DNA of 64,000 nucleotides. Source: Cristatella mucedo (lineage: Eukaryota; Bryozoa; Phylactolaemata; Cristatellidae). Location of the stretch: NCBI GenBank assembly GCA_009760855.2, contig WPIO01000005.1, positions 8,404,001-8,468,000 of the forward strand, read 5' to 3'. The notes under the pieces are model-generated. The model searched no databases and was not told the DNA's origin. It saw only the letters and a program-made list of their open reading frames with translations. Positions within the stretch are counted from its first letter, which is position 1. Each line of letters opens with the position of its first letter. This document shows, one piece after another, positions 49,640 to 60,500 of this stretch. Made by a program: the position numbers and the translations under genes.

Positions 49640-52615
49640 CTTGACTCAGGACGAGACCCAACCTCCCTCCATCATCGTTGACGGCACACTGTCGCATTGC
49701 TCCATATGCCACTCCACCTGAGACTCATCGCCCTGTCCCGGTGCCGACCCCCTCTGCCGCACCGGTTCATATACCTCAGTCTAGGAACAGCTGTCACCGA
49801 CTCCTACAGACTCTCCACATTCACACTGCAAGTTCGTCGAGTTGTGGCTACTCGTGTACCGGCCAGCGAGTGGGCGAACGACTGGCACGGCCCTTCATGG
49901 CTTCCATCCTTCTCCTAAGAGAGGACAGGTTGTCGTTTGCCCGATGCACGGTCAAGGATCACGAGTGAAGGCACCAACGCATCCCTCCCGAGCCTCCGCA
50001 GTCTCAACCTGACGGCTCTGCATCTGGTGTCATGGGATACGAAGTGTGCCTCGCATCTGCAACGCCTCCACGCATCCAACCGCACGAAGGCCGTTCACGA
50101 GAACCTGCTGCCAGCGCTGAAGTACTTCACGGGTGACCTAGCAACCTACCGCTCCCACTGTGAGGCCGAGTCACTGGCCTGGCCTGTTGACAATCGCCGC
50201 CTGCAGAATCTACTCGCCTGGACCACCCCTTCTCACAGACTCAGAAATCCAGCCTGATGATGCTATCGGAGGAGGACGTCGCCCCCACCATCGCAGAGCT
50301 TGCAACACGTCTCCGGGCAGACTACCACTTACTCTTCGTTGACCCGGGGTGCAGGCTTATTGTGTGCATCCTAAACGGCTGCTTCCACTTCGGGAAAATC
50401 CCATACGCGTGGAAAACGGGTTTCACGATTAATATCAACAAGAAGAGCGACCCAAGCATGCCTGGTAACTTCCGTCCCGTCAAGCTCTTGCTCACTCTAT
50501 ACAGGCTGCTCTCGGGAAGCCTGGCCAGGGGCTGGGAAAGTTTAAGGGTCTCTGAGGGCTGCTGGAGACGCAGCAAAAGGACTTTGTCCCGGGTGTGGAA
50601 GGCTGCCTAGAGCAGTTCTTTCTTGTGGAGAGTGCCTTTGAATAGGCTAGAGATCCACAGGGCGCTGGCGTTGTGTACTTGGCGTTTCTCGACCTGCAGA
50701 ATGCCTTCGGCACCATCCCATACGTCTCCCTTCTCAGTGTTCTTCGGCATGCCGGAGTGGATGAGAGATTCTGCAGGTCTGAAGAGCGCCTCTATGCCGG
50801 CTCGCTCCTGGAGCTTCGGGTTCGCGACAATAGGCTGGTGGCGTTTCCGACGACTGCCTGCGTCCGGCTGGGTAAACCCCTATCGCCGATCCTCTTAGAT
50901 CTGGCGATGGAACCGGTTGTCAGAACCGCTGCCAGCATAAATGAGTCCTGCTTCCAGCTTGGTGGAAGCTCCCTGTCGGTCTGTGCCTCGGCTGATGACC
51001 TCTCCTTGCTCTCAGGCACATCTCCTGGTCTCCAGTCCCTCGTGTCTGCAGCTGAACAGGCTTCGTCGGCTCTGGGGATCCAGTTCCGGCTGGCGAAGTG
51101 CTGTGCCGTCGCCCATTAGCTTGCGAAGGCCGTTCCCGTCTCAATCACCATACACGACAGGCGCATCTCCAAGCTGCCGGAGAAATAGTCCATGGCCTAC
51201 CTCGGAGCCCCGAAGAGTGTCGAGCAGCCCAGGGCTGAAATAGAGCAGGCCTGCTTTTCCTTTGCGAATGACATTAATCTGCTTCAGGCCAGCCTTTCAC
51301 GCCCCCAGCAAAAACTTGATGCCTTGCGGACTTTCCTGCTTCCCGTCTTATGTCCAAGGATGCTTTGCAGCCAGCCGAAAAGGCTCTGATGGAGCTATGT
51401 AGCTTCGCGTGTGGTCGGCTGAACTTTGGATTGGCATATTTTCCGTTGGCGCCTAGCTCGGTGGCCCGGCTTGGCTCGACCCATTTCGGGACGAACGCTT
51501 CCATCATGCGTGCTGTACAAGCCTGTCGCATGCTTTGCTCGCCTGACGCGTGCGTTCGTCAAGTCGCTCGTCACCGACTAAACCTAACCGTTGCCAGCTT
51601 AAATGGCACGCAGTCATCTGATGAGGAGCGTTCGCGATATTTGAGCCCAGCAGCTTTCGGCCTCAGCACCAGGGTCGGCCAGATCTCGCCGTGGTCGGAC
51701 GGGCGTAAGTGCCTCAAGCAGCTCTCCTGCCGCCTTTCGCTTTCCGGCCCTGAAGTGCTTGCTGTGTCCACTGACTCTGCTGGCATCGAGCACTGGTTCG
51801 TGCCGCTAGTGGTTATCGCGAAGCTGCGGGAGTTCGATAGGCTCGTGGAAGGCCGTGCTTTCGCGGCCCATCCTGCACAGGGCAGGGTCAGCCGCTACCT
51901 GGCCAAGGACAGATTCACCACCCACAGTCACTTTCTGACCATGGGTCTCGGCCTGTTGTTCGAGCCTGTCGGTTCGCGTACCGAGCGCGCCTGGACGTGC
52001 TGCCAGTGGCTGCTGCCAGGAGCCGGGCATACCCTGGGACGGTTACCAGCTTCCGCCTATGTCGCACGGAAGCAGAGACCGTTTGCCACTTGCTGAGCCA
52101 CTGCCGGCCGATGCTGCACGCAATTACGGCGTGACACAACCTGGTTCTGGGCTGCCTAATTGGAGCTCTTCCGGCTACCGCTCTCAACTGCATGTCGGCT
52201 GGCTGTGCCCTCCGGCTTGCCGCTGATCTTGCTCTCAAGCCGGACCTGGTCATTGACAACGGCACTGATTTAGTAATTGTGGTTGTAAGGGTGCCATTCG
52301 ACAGCAGCGAGGATGCTCTGATTGTGGCGGCCCGGAATAATTCAGATGAATATGCAGCCGTTGCCCGGTATTTCCTGACCTCTGGCTACCGATTGACAGT
52401 GGTGAGGCCCTTCGTGGTCGGGGCTCTCAGCAGCTGGTGGTCAAACAATGAAGTTTGCCTGGTTTGCCTCGGCATTCCTTACACGGAGAGAAAGACATTG
52501 AGGTGGCACTGCGACTCCATCACCGGTTCGAAAGTCGTATGGTTCCTGTTCCTGAACCGGGAGGCTCGGGTGGCATCCGCAACCCCAGCATGACTGGACA
52601 CGTCCGGCTAATGTA
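49640..52615 (+). mobile_element. R2/NeSL-group LINE with restriction-like endonuclease, decayed
   Basis: About 3 kb, G+C-rich, spread over several frames. In order: a possible zinc-finger start (HCSICHST near 49690); RT blocks CILNGCFHFGKIPYAWKTGF, MPGNFRPVKLL, PGVEGCLEQFFLVESAFE then a stop, YLAFLDLQNAFGTIP, and CASADDLSLLSGTSPG, where the YADD/FADD tyrosine position is Ser; thumb-like LDALRTFLLPVL; a Cys-His knuckle LCRTEAETVCHLLSHC; and endonuclease-like LKPDLVIDNGTDLVIVVVRV, in which the second catalytic Asp of the usual VDV appears as Val. Clade assignment (R2/NeSL/Hero group) rests on LDLxNAF plus the C-terminal endonuclease. Not active. Confidence 0.8.
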
Positions 52616-52631
52616 TATATTTAAGTTAAAC

Positions 52632-52775
52632 AATTTGTATAGCGGCAGAAATGCCCAACCGGTTATCACCACTGTTTGCAGTTGGCAATAAAGGATCGCC
52701 AACTGCAGAATTATTACTTAAGATCTTGTTCGTGAAGAGCGAGCACCTTACCTCCTGAGCTATCGAGGCCCAATA
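52632..52775 (-). mobile_element. SINE family B copy e
   Basis: Minus strand: GGGCCTCGATAGCTCAGGAG (A-box region), GTAAGGTGCTCGCTCTTCAC, GGCGATCCTTTATTGCCAAC, AGTGGTGATAACCGG, TTCTGCCGCTATACAAA. Its 3' end abuts the 3' end of the R2-type element. Confidence 0.75.
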
Positions 52776-52987
52776 GATTTGACTTCTCTATTCTTAATTC
52801 TCTTTCCGGAACTCAGTGAGGCATAGATATATTTTCAGTGTATTGTGATCGCTGCAGTTGGGCTGATTGATTTTTTAACTCTGCAGATCTGATAGCTTTC
52901 ATGCAGAGCTAATTGCTATGCATTTGATTTAAGCAGGGGTAGTAGTTTTACAAAACTATGATAAGAGAAGTTAGTAGGGTTCATCGT

Positions 52988-53130
52988 TGCCGAGCTGGTT
53001 TGGTCAAGTGGTTAAGGTGCTCGCCCCGACCAAGGTATGACTGAGGTCGCTCGAGCCCCGAGGCATATGTGAAGCGCCTGAATAGAGATTAAGTTCTTTT
53101 GGGGTGCTATATAAATGAATTACATAAATG
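52988..53130 (+). mobile_element. SINE family A copy 5, well preserved
   Basis: GAGCTGGTTTGGTCAAGTGG (A box), TTAAGGTGCTCGCCCCGACC, B box TCGCTCGAGCCCCG, then GTGAAGCGCCTGAATAGAGA and the L2-like tail ending in two TAAATGAATTACA units. Confidence 0.85.
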
Positions 53131-54035
53131 AATTACAACCTTAAGCCTAGACAAAGTAAGCATACGACAATAGATTGCTTGAAAGAAAATAACTGAAGCC
53201 AACGGAAAAGAAAATTTGCTATACTGTGCAGGTTGCAGATGATATTCCAGTCTGCGACGAATGCTCAGTCTTTTGTTACACGACAGGAAAACCTAGGTAT
53301 CACAGCCACCATCCTAAAATAATTTAGGTCAATGAAACATTGAAATATGTAGCTTTATACTTTTGTTGCTGTTCATCTGAGGAGCTCTTTAAGTTGTGGT
53401 TGCCTTAGTGACTAGTTCTAGACTTGCTTCTTTTCACAATCAATCCACCTCCTTTAAATGAGGTCATTGCCCTACGCAAATTTGTCTAGAATTTCTGCGC
53501 CAATGAAACCGATTTATACCCAGCTCTCGACCCTTCTGAGCTTGGTACATCGCTGGAATCATTCAATGCACCTGCATTCTGCATAGGATACATTCGCATT
53601 TGAATGAAAACTAATTTTCTAAAGGTGATAGGGCTGACCTAGTGTCACCTCAAAGTTGGAAGACTAAAACCTTCATAGGTTCTGCTAGTATCCGTTGACT
53701 GAAGTCTGCCGGTAATTTTATCATGCAACTGCAACAGTACTTAAGTTAGCCTACTTTCATGTAAGGTAAATTGCCAAATCTACCAGGGCATTAATAAGCT
53801 TTTAATCGCTTTCTGTTACGGTCAATTCCTGCAACGACCTTGTATTCTATAGGTCGTGGCTCAATACTCATCAGTTTTGGCCAGCTTCCCCTTCATCCAA
53901 GCGAAAACATGTTTATATCCTCACGGTGTACTTTGTATGGGTATCAGTGCATGACTTAGAGCCTTCGAATATTTGCAAGTCTTACTAACCATAGGTCGCG
54001 AGTGTCTTAATATTTGCTTTTTCATGGTTAATACG
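53131..54035. other. Intergenic stretch, nothing assigned
   Basis: No exon or repeat supported. Confidence 0.4.
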
Positions 54036-54039
54036 ATAA

Positions 54040-54210
54040 AAAATAGCTGATTTAACAGCCTCTTTTTGAATAGCAACAGAAGAGCATTTACGGCTATCAC
54101 CACCGCTTGCAGTGGCGATAAAGGATCGCCCACCACAGGATTCGAACCCTAGACCTCGGGGCCGAGGTCGTGAAAAGCAACCGCCTTACCTAGTGAACCG
54201 TTGCGGCTCA
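54040..54210 (-). mobile_element. SINE family B copy f
   Basis: Minus strand: GGTAAGGCGGTTGCTTTTCA, GGGTTCGAATCCTGTGGTGG (B box), GCGATCCTTTATCGCC, GCAAGCGGTGGTGATAGCC, CTCTTCTGTTGCTATTCAAA and AGGCTGTTAAATCAGC. Confidence 0.8.
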
Positions 54211-54249
54211 CCAGGTACACGTCAGTATCACTTGGTAACAGTTTCTTTT

Positions 54250-54320
54250 TTAGCGGAGGCTAGAGACCAAGTTCTCTTATAGCGCTATTGAGGTGATCTA
54301 CGATTATCATTACAATAACA
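54250..54320 (+). mobile_element. Possible L2 family A 3' stub
   Basis: AGAGACCAAGTTCTCTTATAGCGCTAT followed by an ATTATCATTAC tail resembles the terminal 60 bp of the family; weak. Confidence 0.35.
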
Positions 54321-54731
54321 ATAGTAATGAAGATCAAAGCAAATTTTAGATTGCACTGGGACTGCTCTCAGGTTTAGCCAAGATACTAGCTCTTGCCTTT
54401 ATGGGTCTGACTAGGGCACCTAGAGCAACCCGTAGCCGGCGGATTAGCCAAGTAGAATTGGGTAGGGGGGGGGACACATTAGTTAACCGGAAGCGGAGCA
54501 GCTCGGTGTCATTCTGACAGCAAGATCCGTTCAGGTTAGAATGGAGCTTTTGTCAGACAAAGAGCGGTCGGGATGTGGACCGACTACTGTACTCCATTAA
54601 ACAAAGAGCGAAAGGATGGCAAGCTGGTGTAGGAGCCATCTAATAAATTACAGGCAGAAGCGAATAAGCCTGAGGACGGACACCAAGAGCTAGGATCCGA
54701 CAAAAATAGCAGCTACGCTCAAGGTCAAGAG

Positions 54732-54734
<3 letters not shown>

Positions 54735-54801
<67 letters not shown>
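54735..54801. repeat. (GA)n microsatellite
   Basis: About 33 GA units, giving an artefactual Arg-Glu open frame. Confidence 0.97.
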
Positions 54802-54805
<4 letters not shown>

Positions 54806-55033
54806 AAGAGTGTGTGTGTATTAACGAGACAACTGACAGAGCTCGGGGCTGCAGCTTCGGTAGTTGATGCGAGACTTCGCCTCGAAAGCGCGAGAGTCGG
54901 ACCTACGGCGACGAACAGCTAAGTGCAGCTTAGGATGCGTGGTTGTGTTATGTCGGGTACTCAGCTAGCTGCTCATATCTTCGGGTGCTGTAGCGGTCCG
55001 CCTTTGGGATCGGGACCGTCGTTAGCGACGCAG

Positions 55034-55191
55034 GCGTAGGGTAGCTTATTGTAGTCGGGCTTGGCGAGTTCTCAGGCAGTTAACTCCGTCGGTCCCGTGC
55101 GCACCGCGTAAAAGCATAGGGTAGTTTATTATACTCGGGCTTCGGGAGTTCGCGTAGTTAACTCCGTCAGTCCGGTGCGCGCCGCGTAAAG
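55034..55191 (+). repeat. Tandem 80-bp duplication
   Basis: Two head-to-tail units (55034-55113 and 55114-55191) share TAGGGTAG-TTATT, TCGGGCTT, AGTTAACTCCGTC and GCGTAAA blocks. An AATAAA follows at 55230-55235. The arrangement recalls the U3/R part of an LTR, but no LTR ends or internal domain were found. Confidence 0.6.
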
Positions 55192-55432
55192 TGCTTGCAC
55201 CAGCGCGTAACTATTACTAACAGGCCCACAATAAACTGTTACTTTCGGCACCCAGTTGTGGCCGCTTGTGTTTTCACCGCGCTGCAGTTCTGCACTACAC
55301 CGTCCACCGGTAGAAAACCGAGAGACGAGTATATTTGCGGTTATAAGATCACCTAGATCGGATAATGAAGGCTAACTGACAGAAATGTTTCACTTTGACC
55401 TGAAGCATTCTAATAACTGTCTGCTAAATTTG

Positions 55433-55740
55433 AATAATAATAAAAATAATAATAATATTGCACTTGATAAAGCGCCCTCAGAGAACTTAATCTCTTTCTA
55501 GGCGCTTTACATTTGCTGCAAAGTGATACGCAATAGAATAGTAAGTAAAATCATGCTTGAAAAACAAACAAAATGAATACCATAGTTAGGGGTGACATGC
55601 ACAGGGTCAGCATGCAAATGTGGTTAGTGGCAGCATGCACAGTGTCAGCACGCATAAGCACAACATGGACGAATCACAGGGACCCACTAAATGCTGTCCT
55701 AAATAGGTGTGTTTTTAAGTTTCTTTTAAATGTGAATAAA
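55433..55740 (-). mobile_element. L2 family A 3' fragment
   Basis: (TAA)n tail, then GCGCCCTCAGAGAACTTAAT, GGCGCTTTACATTTGCTGCA and AGCATGCACAGTGTCAGCAC. Confidence 0.8.
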
Positions 55741-57082
55741 GTTGATAGAAAAATGATGTGCTCCATTTTGAGCTACTTGAAGATAGGTGTATCTGCATTT
55801 TAATCCGAAAAGGCACTGGAGCTTGAGGGCTAACAAATTGGCATCATCCAAATAGTAAAGTGTGTGTGCGTCTGAGTTGCAGTACACTAAACCCTGCTTG
55901 TTTTCCTTATGTAGCTGGGCCATTATAATTTAGGCCATGACAAAAACTAGTGCAAGTGAGCAGTTGAAATCGAGTACCTGATAAAAGGTGCAGCAAGTAA
56001 TTAAGTCGATGGGCTAGTGCATTTCCTAATGGCAAGTACCAAGGGTATATTACTCATACATTTGCAGGACTAGAGAGGTCCATAGAGTAGCTCTTCGTTA
56101 TCAAAATAATCTCCCAGGTTAAAGCGTCGATGGAAATTATTTGAAGCTTAATAACAAATTCTTTGGACTAACCTCGCTGGTGGCACTAATAAAATATTTG
56201 CCAGTAGGTTATGTAAAGCTCGGCAGTCACCAACATTTTTTGAATGCTCGTCAAAAGGAAAATCTTTCTTTTGCTCTCGTTCTTAATGCATGTCATCACT
56301 CTTTCGATTGAGAAAAAACCTCGAACCTAGTTCCTATATGTAATCAATAGCTACTCGCTACGGGCTTCGTGTGCTGCATCAAGAACAAGCTTACGGAAGT
56401 CTGTCACCTGAAAAGGAAACTGTGGCGAGTACTTAGTACGCAGCCAATGAAATTCTCTGCGAGATACTATTCAAGTTCTGAAAGAGACCATGTAGTCAAT
56501 CGACTTTTCTGAATTCTTATATTGTGTGCATAGGTATTTAAAAGATATTCATTAACCAATCATTGGACCCTACCGGCATATTGCTGCTGGCTCTTGAGAA
56601 GCACAGCTAAAAGGCAAATCCGTCTACTATTGGTTTGCTTAGTTGCACAGTCGTTGAAATAGATAATTTACCACCATTAGTCCCCAGCCATTTCATTTTG
56701 AATAATTCCTGACTTCGAGCCCCACAAAGATGCATATCGCTATAAAACTTGGCTCCCTCTTCTGCATAAAAAATCAGGAAAATACAGCTTTGTTCAAGTG
56801 GCACCGAAGCCGATGTCTATTCCAACCATAGCAATAGTCTCCAGCTAGTATTATTTGTACCTAGCTTTTTAATTCTTCAAGCCAAGCTTGATTTGAGTCA
56901 ATCTCCAAGAACTGAACGTAATCAGATCATAAGCTAACCCAGCTTAAAGCTGAGTCTACCCAGTAAAAATTCAACATAGATATTCATAGCAATACAGGTT
57001 TAAGTAGTTTTCCCGCCAATAAAATTAGATCAGAAATAGCAGTTGCTATCATTTTTATATTCTACTTGTAGCTGAATTTTTT
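55741..57082. other. Intergenic stretch left of gene C
   Basis: Two candidate minus-strand exons with good splice signals (56672-56761 and 56351-56407) are described in the findings; otherwise nothing is recognised. Confidence 0.3.
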
Positions 57083-57088
57083 TTTATT
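57083..57088 (-). terminator. Possible poly(A) signal of gene C
   Basis: AATAAA on the minus strand about 150 nt after the TAA stop of gene C; well placed but unverified. Confidence 0.4.
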
Positions 57089-57236
57089 AAATCGGTAAAA
57101 AAAATCCCTACGATAGAAAAGACGCTAGATACGGAGAAATGGATAAATTAGCAGTGCCAAACTACGACAGTTTCACGAACTATATGGGTTTAATAGTATC
57201 AGGTTATCGAATACTTGTAAAACAGTTTACTTCACA

Positions 57237-57502
57237 TTAAATTCGATCAAAGCAAGATGATACGGCTGCAGTTGTTGCCTGCTTTGTCAGAGATGAGAGT
57301 AGTAAGCACGTCGTGAGTCCATTTACGCTTCTTTCAAAGTGATAAGTGCTGCAAGCTGGCAACTGTGCACATGCAACAGCGCATCCTATTGAGGATGCGA
57401 TGTCACCGAGTCTTTCCAGAATATGAACATCCGAAGAGGTCAAACAGGCATCGGGAGATGTGGCATTAAACGTAACATCGGTCCGATTGACTTGTTCGTT
57501 AT
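57237..57502 (-). CDS. Gene C terminal exon: PAN-like cysteine-rich domain
   Basis: The acceptor is TATATTTAAG. The exon holds five cysteines around ACLTSSD, IGCAVACAQLPACSTYHF and TTCLLLSS, plus a last one at SSCFDRI, ending in a stop. The pattern CAxxCxxxPxCxxxxF followed by CxL is that of PAN/apple modules. The CUB exon joins to it as a GAT codon. Confidence 0.58.
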
Positions 57503-60500
57503 CTTAAATATAGAAAGCAGACTCTGGCACTAGAAAGGGTACTTGCCGGAAAGCACATTGAGTAAAACACCGATGCCTTACGGCAATGCATGTCTGAAAA
57601 AATTTACTCCGTATTTCTGACGTGTTGACGGTAACAGAGCTGCACATTGCTTGCAAGACGCAATTTTTAAATGGCTAGGATACGGCAAAAGTAAATTACT
57701 TTTTGCTTGCAGGGCATAATTTTTAAATAGCTAGGATACCGCAAAAATACATCACGTTAATTTTAGCAAGGAAGGCGACCAATGTTACACTCGTAAACTT
57801 AGGCATCCAAGGTTTGCCTTTTTTGCTCTCTAGCGAGCTGCTGTCTGGCAAGTCAGATCGTAAATGAATTGAAATTGATAAGGCAACAGAAAACGGGCAC
57901 GGTTTAAGCTACTTTTGAAATATCCTTCAGTCAGAGGATAAACAATTGATAAGGTTTAGCACTACATGTAACTAGCACTCATTCCCTGGGTGAGTTTTGT
58001 GTCTCAGATTTCTAAATATCATTGTAAACAAAATCAAAGATATTGGTCCTGAGGTAAAGGCCACCACGATCGAACGTAATAATTATACCTTTGTATAACA
58101 CCTCAAGAAAGGAATCTCTTTCCAGGCAACAAAAAACAGGTTTAACATGTGAGTGTTTAACTCCTTTTCAAATATCCTTCAGTCAGATGATGTAATCATT
58201 GAGTCGCAACCAGTACCAAAGTTTAAAAAATTGTCCAAGGCGTCAGTTGCCTGGTAAAAACATCTAACTGCGAAAATTTTGCTACCAGGTTCTTTTCGGT
58301 CTTACCCAGTGGGAAAGCGCATTCCTGCAGTAAATCACGTTTTAATGCTACAGATAATCAAATAATACTGTTGCTTCGTGATACTTAAATGCTTCATAAT
58401 ATTACATCATACTTCGATGGAACTACACAATAAATGTACAACTAATTTTGCATAATAAATTTACACCTAATTTTAATTAATAAGAACAGTAATACACTTG
58501 GTAAAGCGCCCTCAGAGGACTCAATACTTTTCTAGGCGCTTTACGTATGCTGAAAAGGAAACAAGAATGACCGGTGAGTGGTATCATGCTTGATAAGCGA
58601 CAAGAATAAAATGGTTAGGGGTAACATGCACAAGTCCAGCATGCAAGTGTGGTTAGTGGCAGCATGCAACAGTGTCAGCACCCATGAGCACATAAAGGAC
58701 GAATCACAGGAACCCACTAGCTGTCATAAATAGCTGCGTTTTTAATTTCTTTTTAAATGTGGTCACGTTAGCGGATGTCTTGAGGGAAGTCAGGAGTGAA
58801 TTCTAGGTTTTGGGAGCATACAAATTAAGGCAAGGTCTCCAAAGGATTTGAGGCTTGAACGAGGTATAGGTAAAAAGTTAGATTCCGAAAAGCTGGTGGT
58901 ACGTTGCTTAGTCTTGTGGAGCAATAGATCTGACAGATAGGCTGGAGCCAAAAAATGAAGGGACCTAAAAGTGAGCAACAAAACCTTGAATTCTATCTGT
59001 TGCTTGACTGGTAGCCAGTGCAGGTCGGTGAGAAGTGGTGAGATTTGACAACTGCGACGCTTATGACAGACAAGCCTAGCTGAGGAATTTTGCACCAGCT
59101 GTAATCGCGTGATTGCACATGCCGGTAGGCCAGCAAGCAGTGAGTTACAGAAGTCAAGGCGGAATGTAAAAAATGCATGGACAAACTTAGATGTGGTATT
59201 CCTGTCTAAACAAGCCCGAGTTTTAGCAATATTATGTAGCTGAAAGTAGGCAGACTTGATTGTGGAGTTGATGGGGTCGTCTAACGAAATGCCACTTTGG
59301 AACATGACGCCTAGATTTCGTGCAGATTCAATGGATGATGTGCTGATTGAGCGGATTTTGAGCGTCAGCCATTCCGATTTCCGAATCAAACATGTGATTT
59401 GACCATAACTAGTAAGTTAGTTTTATCATCATTCAATTTAATAAAATTTGCCGCTATCCATGTGCGGATGTCATCAAACACGCAGCAAGGGAGTTGAAAG
59501 AATTTGAGCTGCTCGAAGGCTGGGAGGGATACAAAAAGTTCAACTGAGTGTCACCCGCAGAAAAGTGAAAGCCTAGATTGTGCTTGGCAATCACATCCGC
59601 AAGAGGTGAGTATAAACCGTGAAAAGAACCGGACCAAGCATGGAGCTCATAACATAAACTCTAGGCACCAGGAAAGTTTATTCCGGCCCGTGCACTCAGG
59701 CGCCTACAGCTGGTGCAAAACTCTGCATATAGGCTCGTCTGTCGTCAGCATCTCAGTTGCCACAGCGCACTACTTCTCGCTGAACTGCACTGGCTCCGAA
59801 TCAAGCAGGGAATCGACTTTAAAGTTCTGTTACTCGTTTTTCGCTCACTTCATTCTCTGGCTCCAGCCATTTTGTCGAACTACCATCTTTTCACTCCAGG
59901 GATCGTACCATCAGCTATTCTTATTCAACTTGTTCAGGTATACCTCGTAACAGCCTCTAGGTCTTCGGACATCTTTTGGAAGCCTTCAGTTAATATGCTC
60001 CCAAGCCAGGAACTCAATCCCGAATAAGCGACATCCCTGACGTTAGGACATTAAAGGAAGCTTAGCACACATCTGCTTATCACAGCATTTAATGGGTCCC
60101 TTCGATTCGTCCTTTGCGTGCTCGTGCCTGCTGACACTGTACCTGCTACCAGTAACTACATTTGCATGTTGAATCGGAGCATGTCACTTGTAAGCCTTTG
60201 TTTAGCTTTATGCCATTAAGCATGTCGCCACCAACCTTAGGTCATGCTTTCTTTACAGCATCTGTAAAATGCCCAGATAAAATTCAGTTCTCCGAGGGCG
60301 CTTCAAAAATGTTCATTTTATACCATTTTGTCTTATTACTATTATTATTAAAAATCAGCAAAGATTTTAAATTTTGAAGCTCGCAATAATCTACTCACCA
60401 AAGATACCAAGGTGAGCTTTATTTTCAACTGAATCATACTTAAAGTCTTTCCTGCAGTGCGTGGATTGTGCGAAGTTTACTCAGTACTGACCGATTTGTC

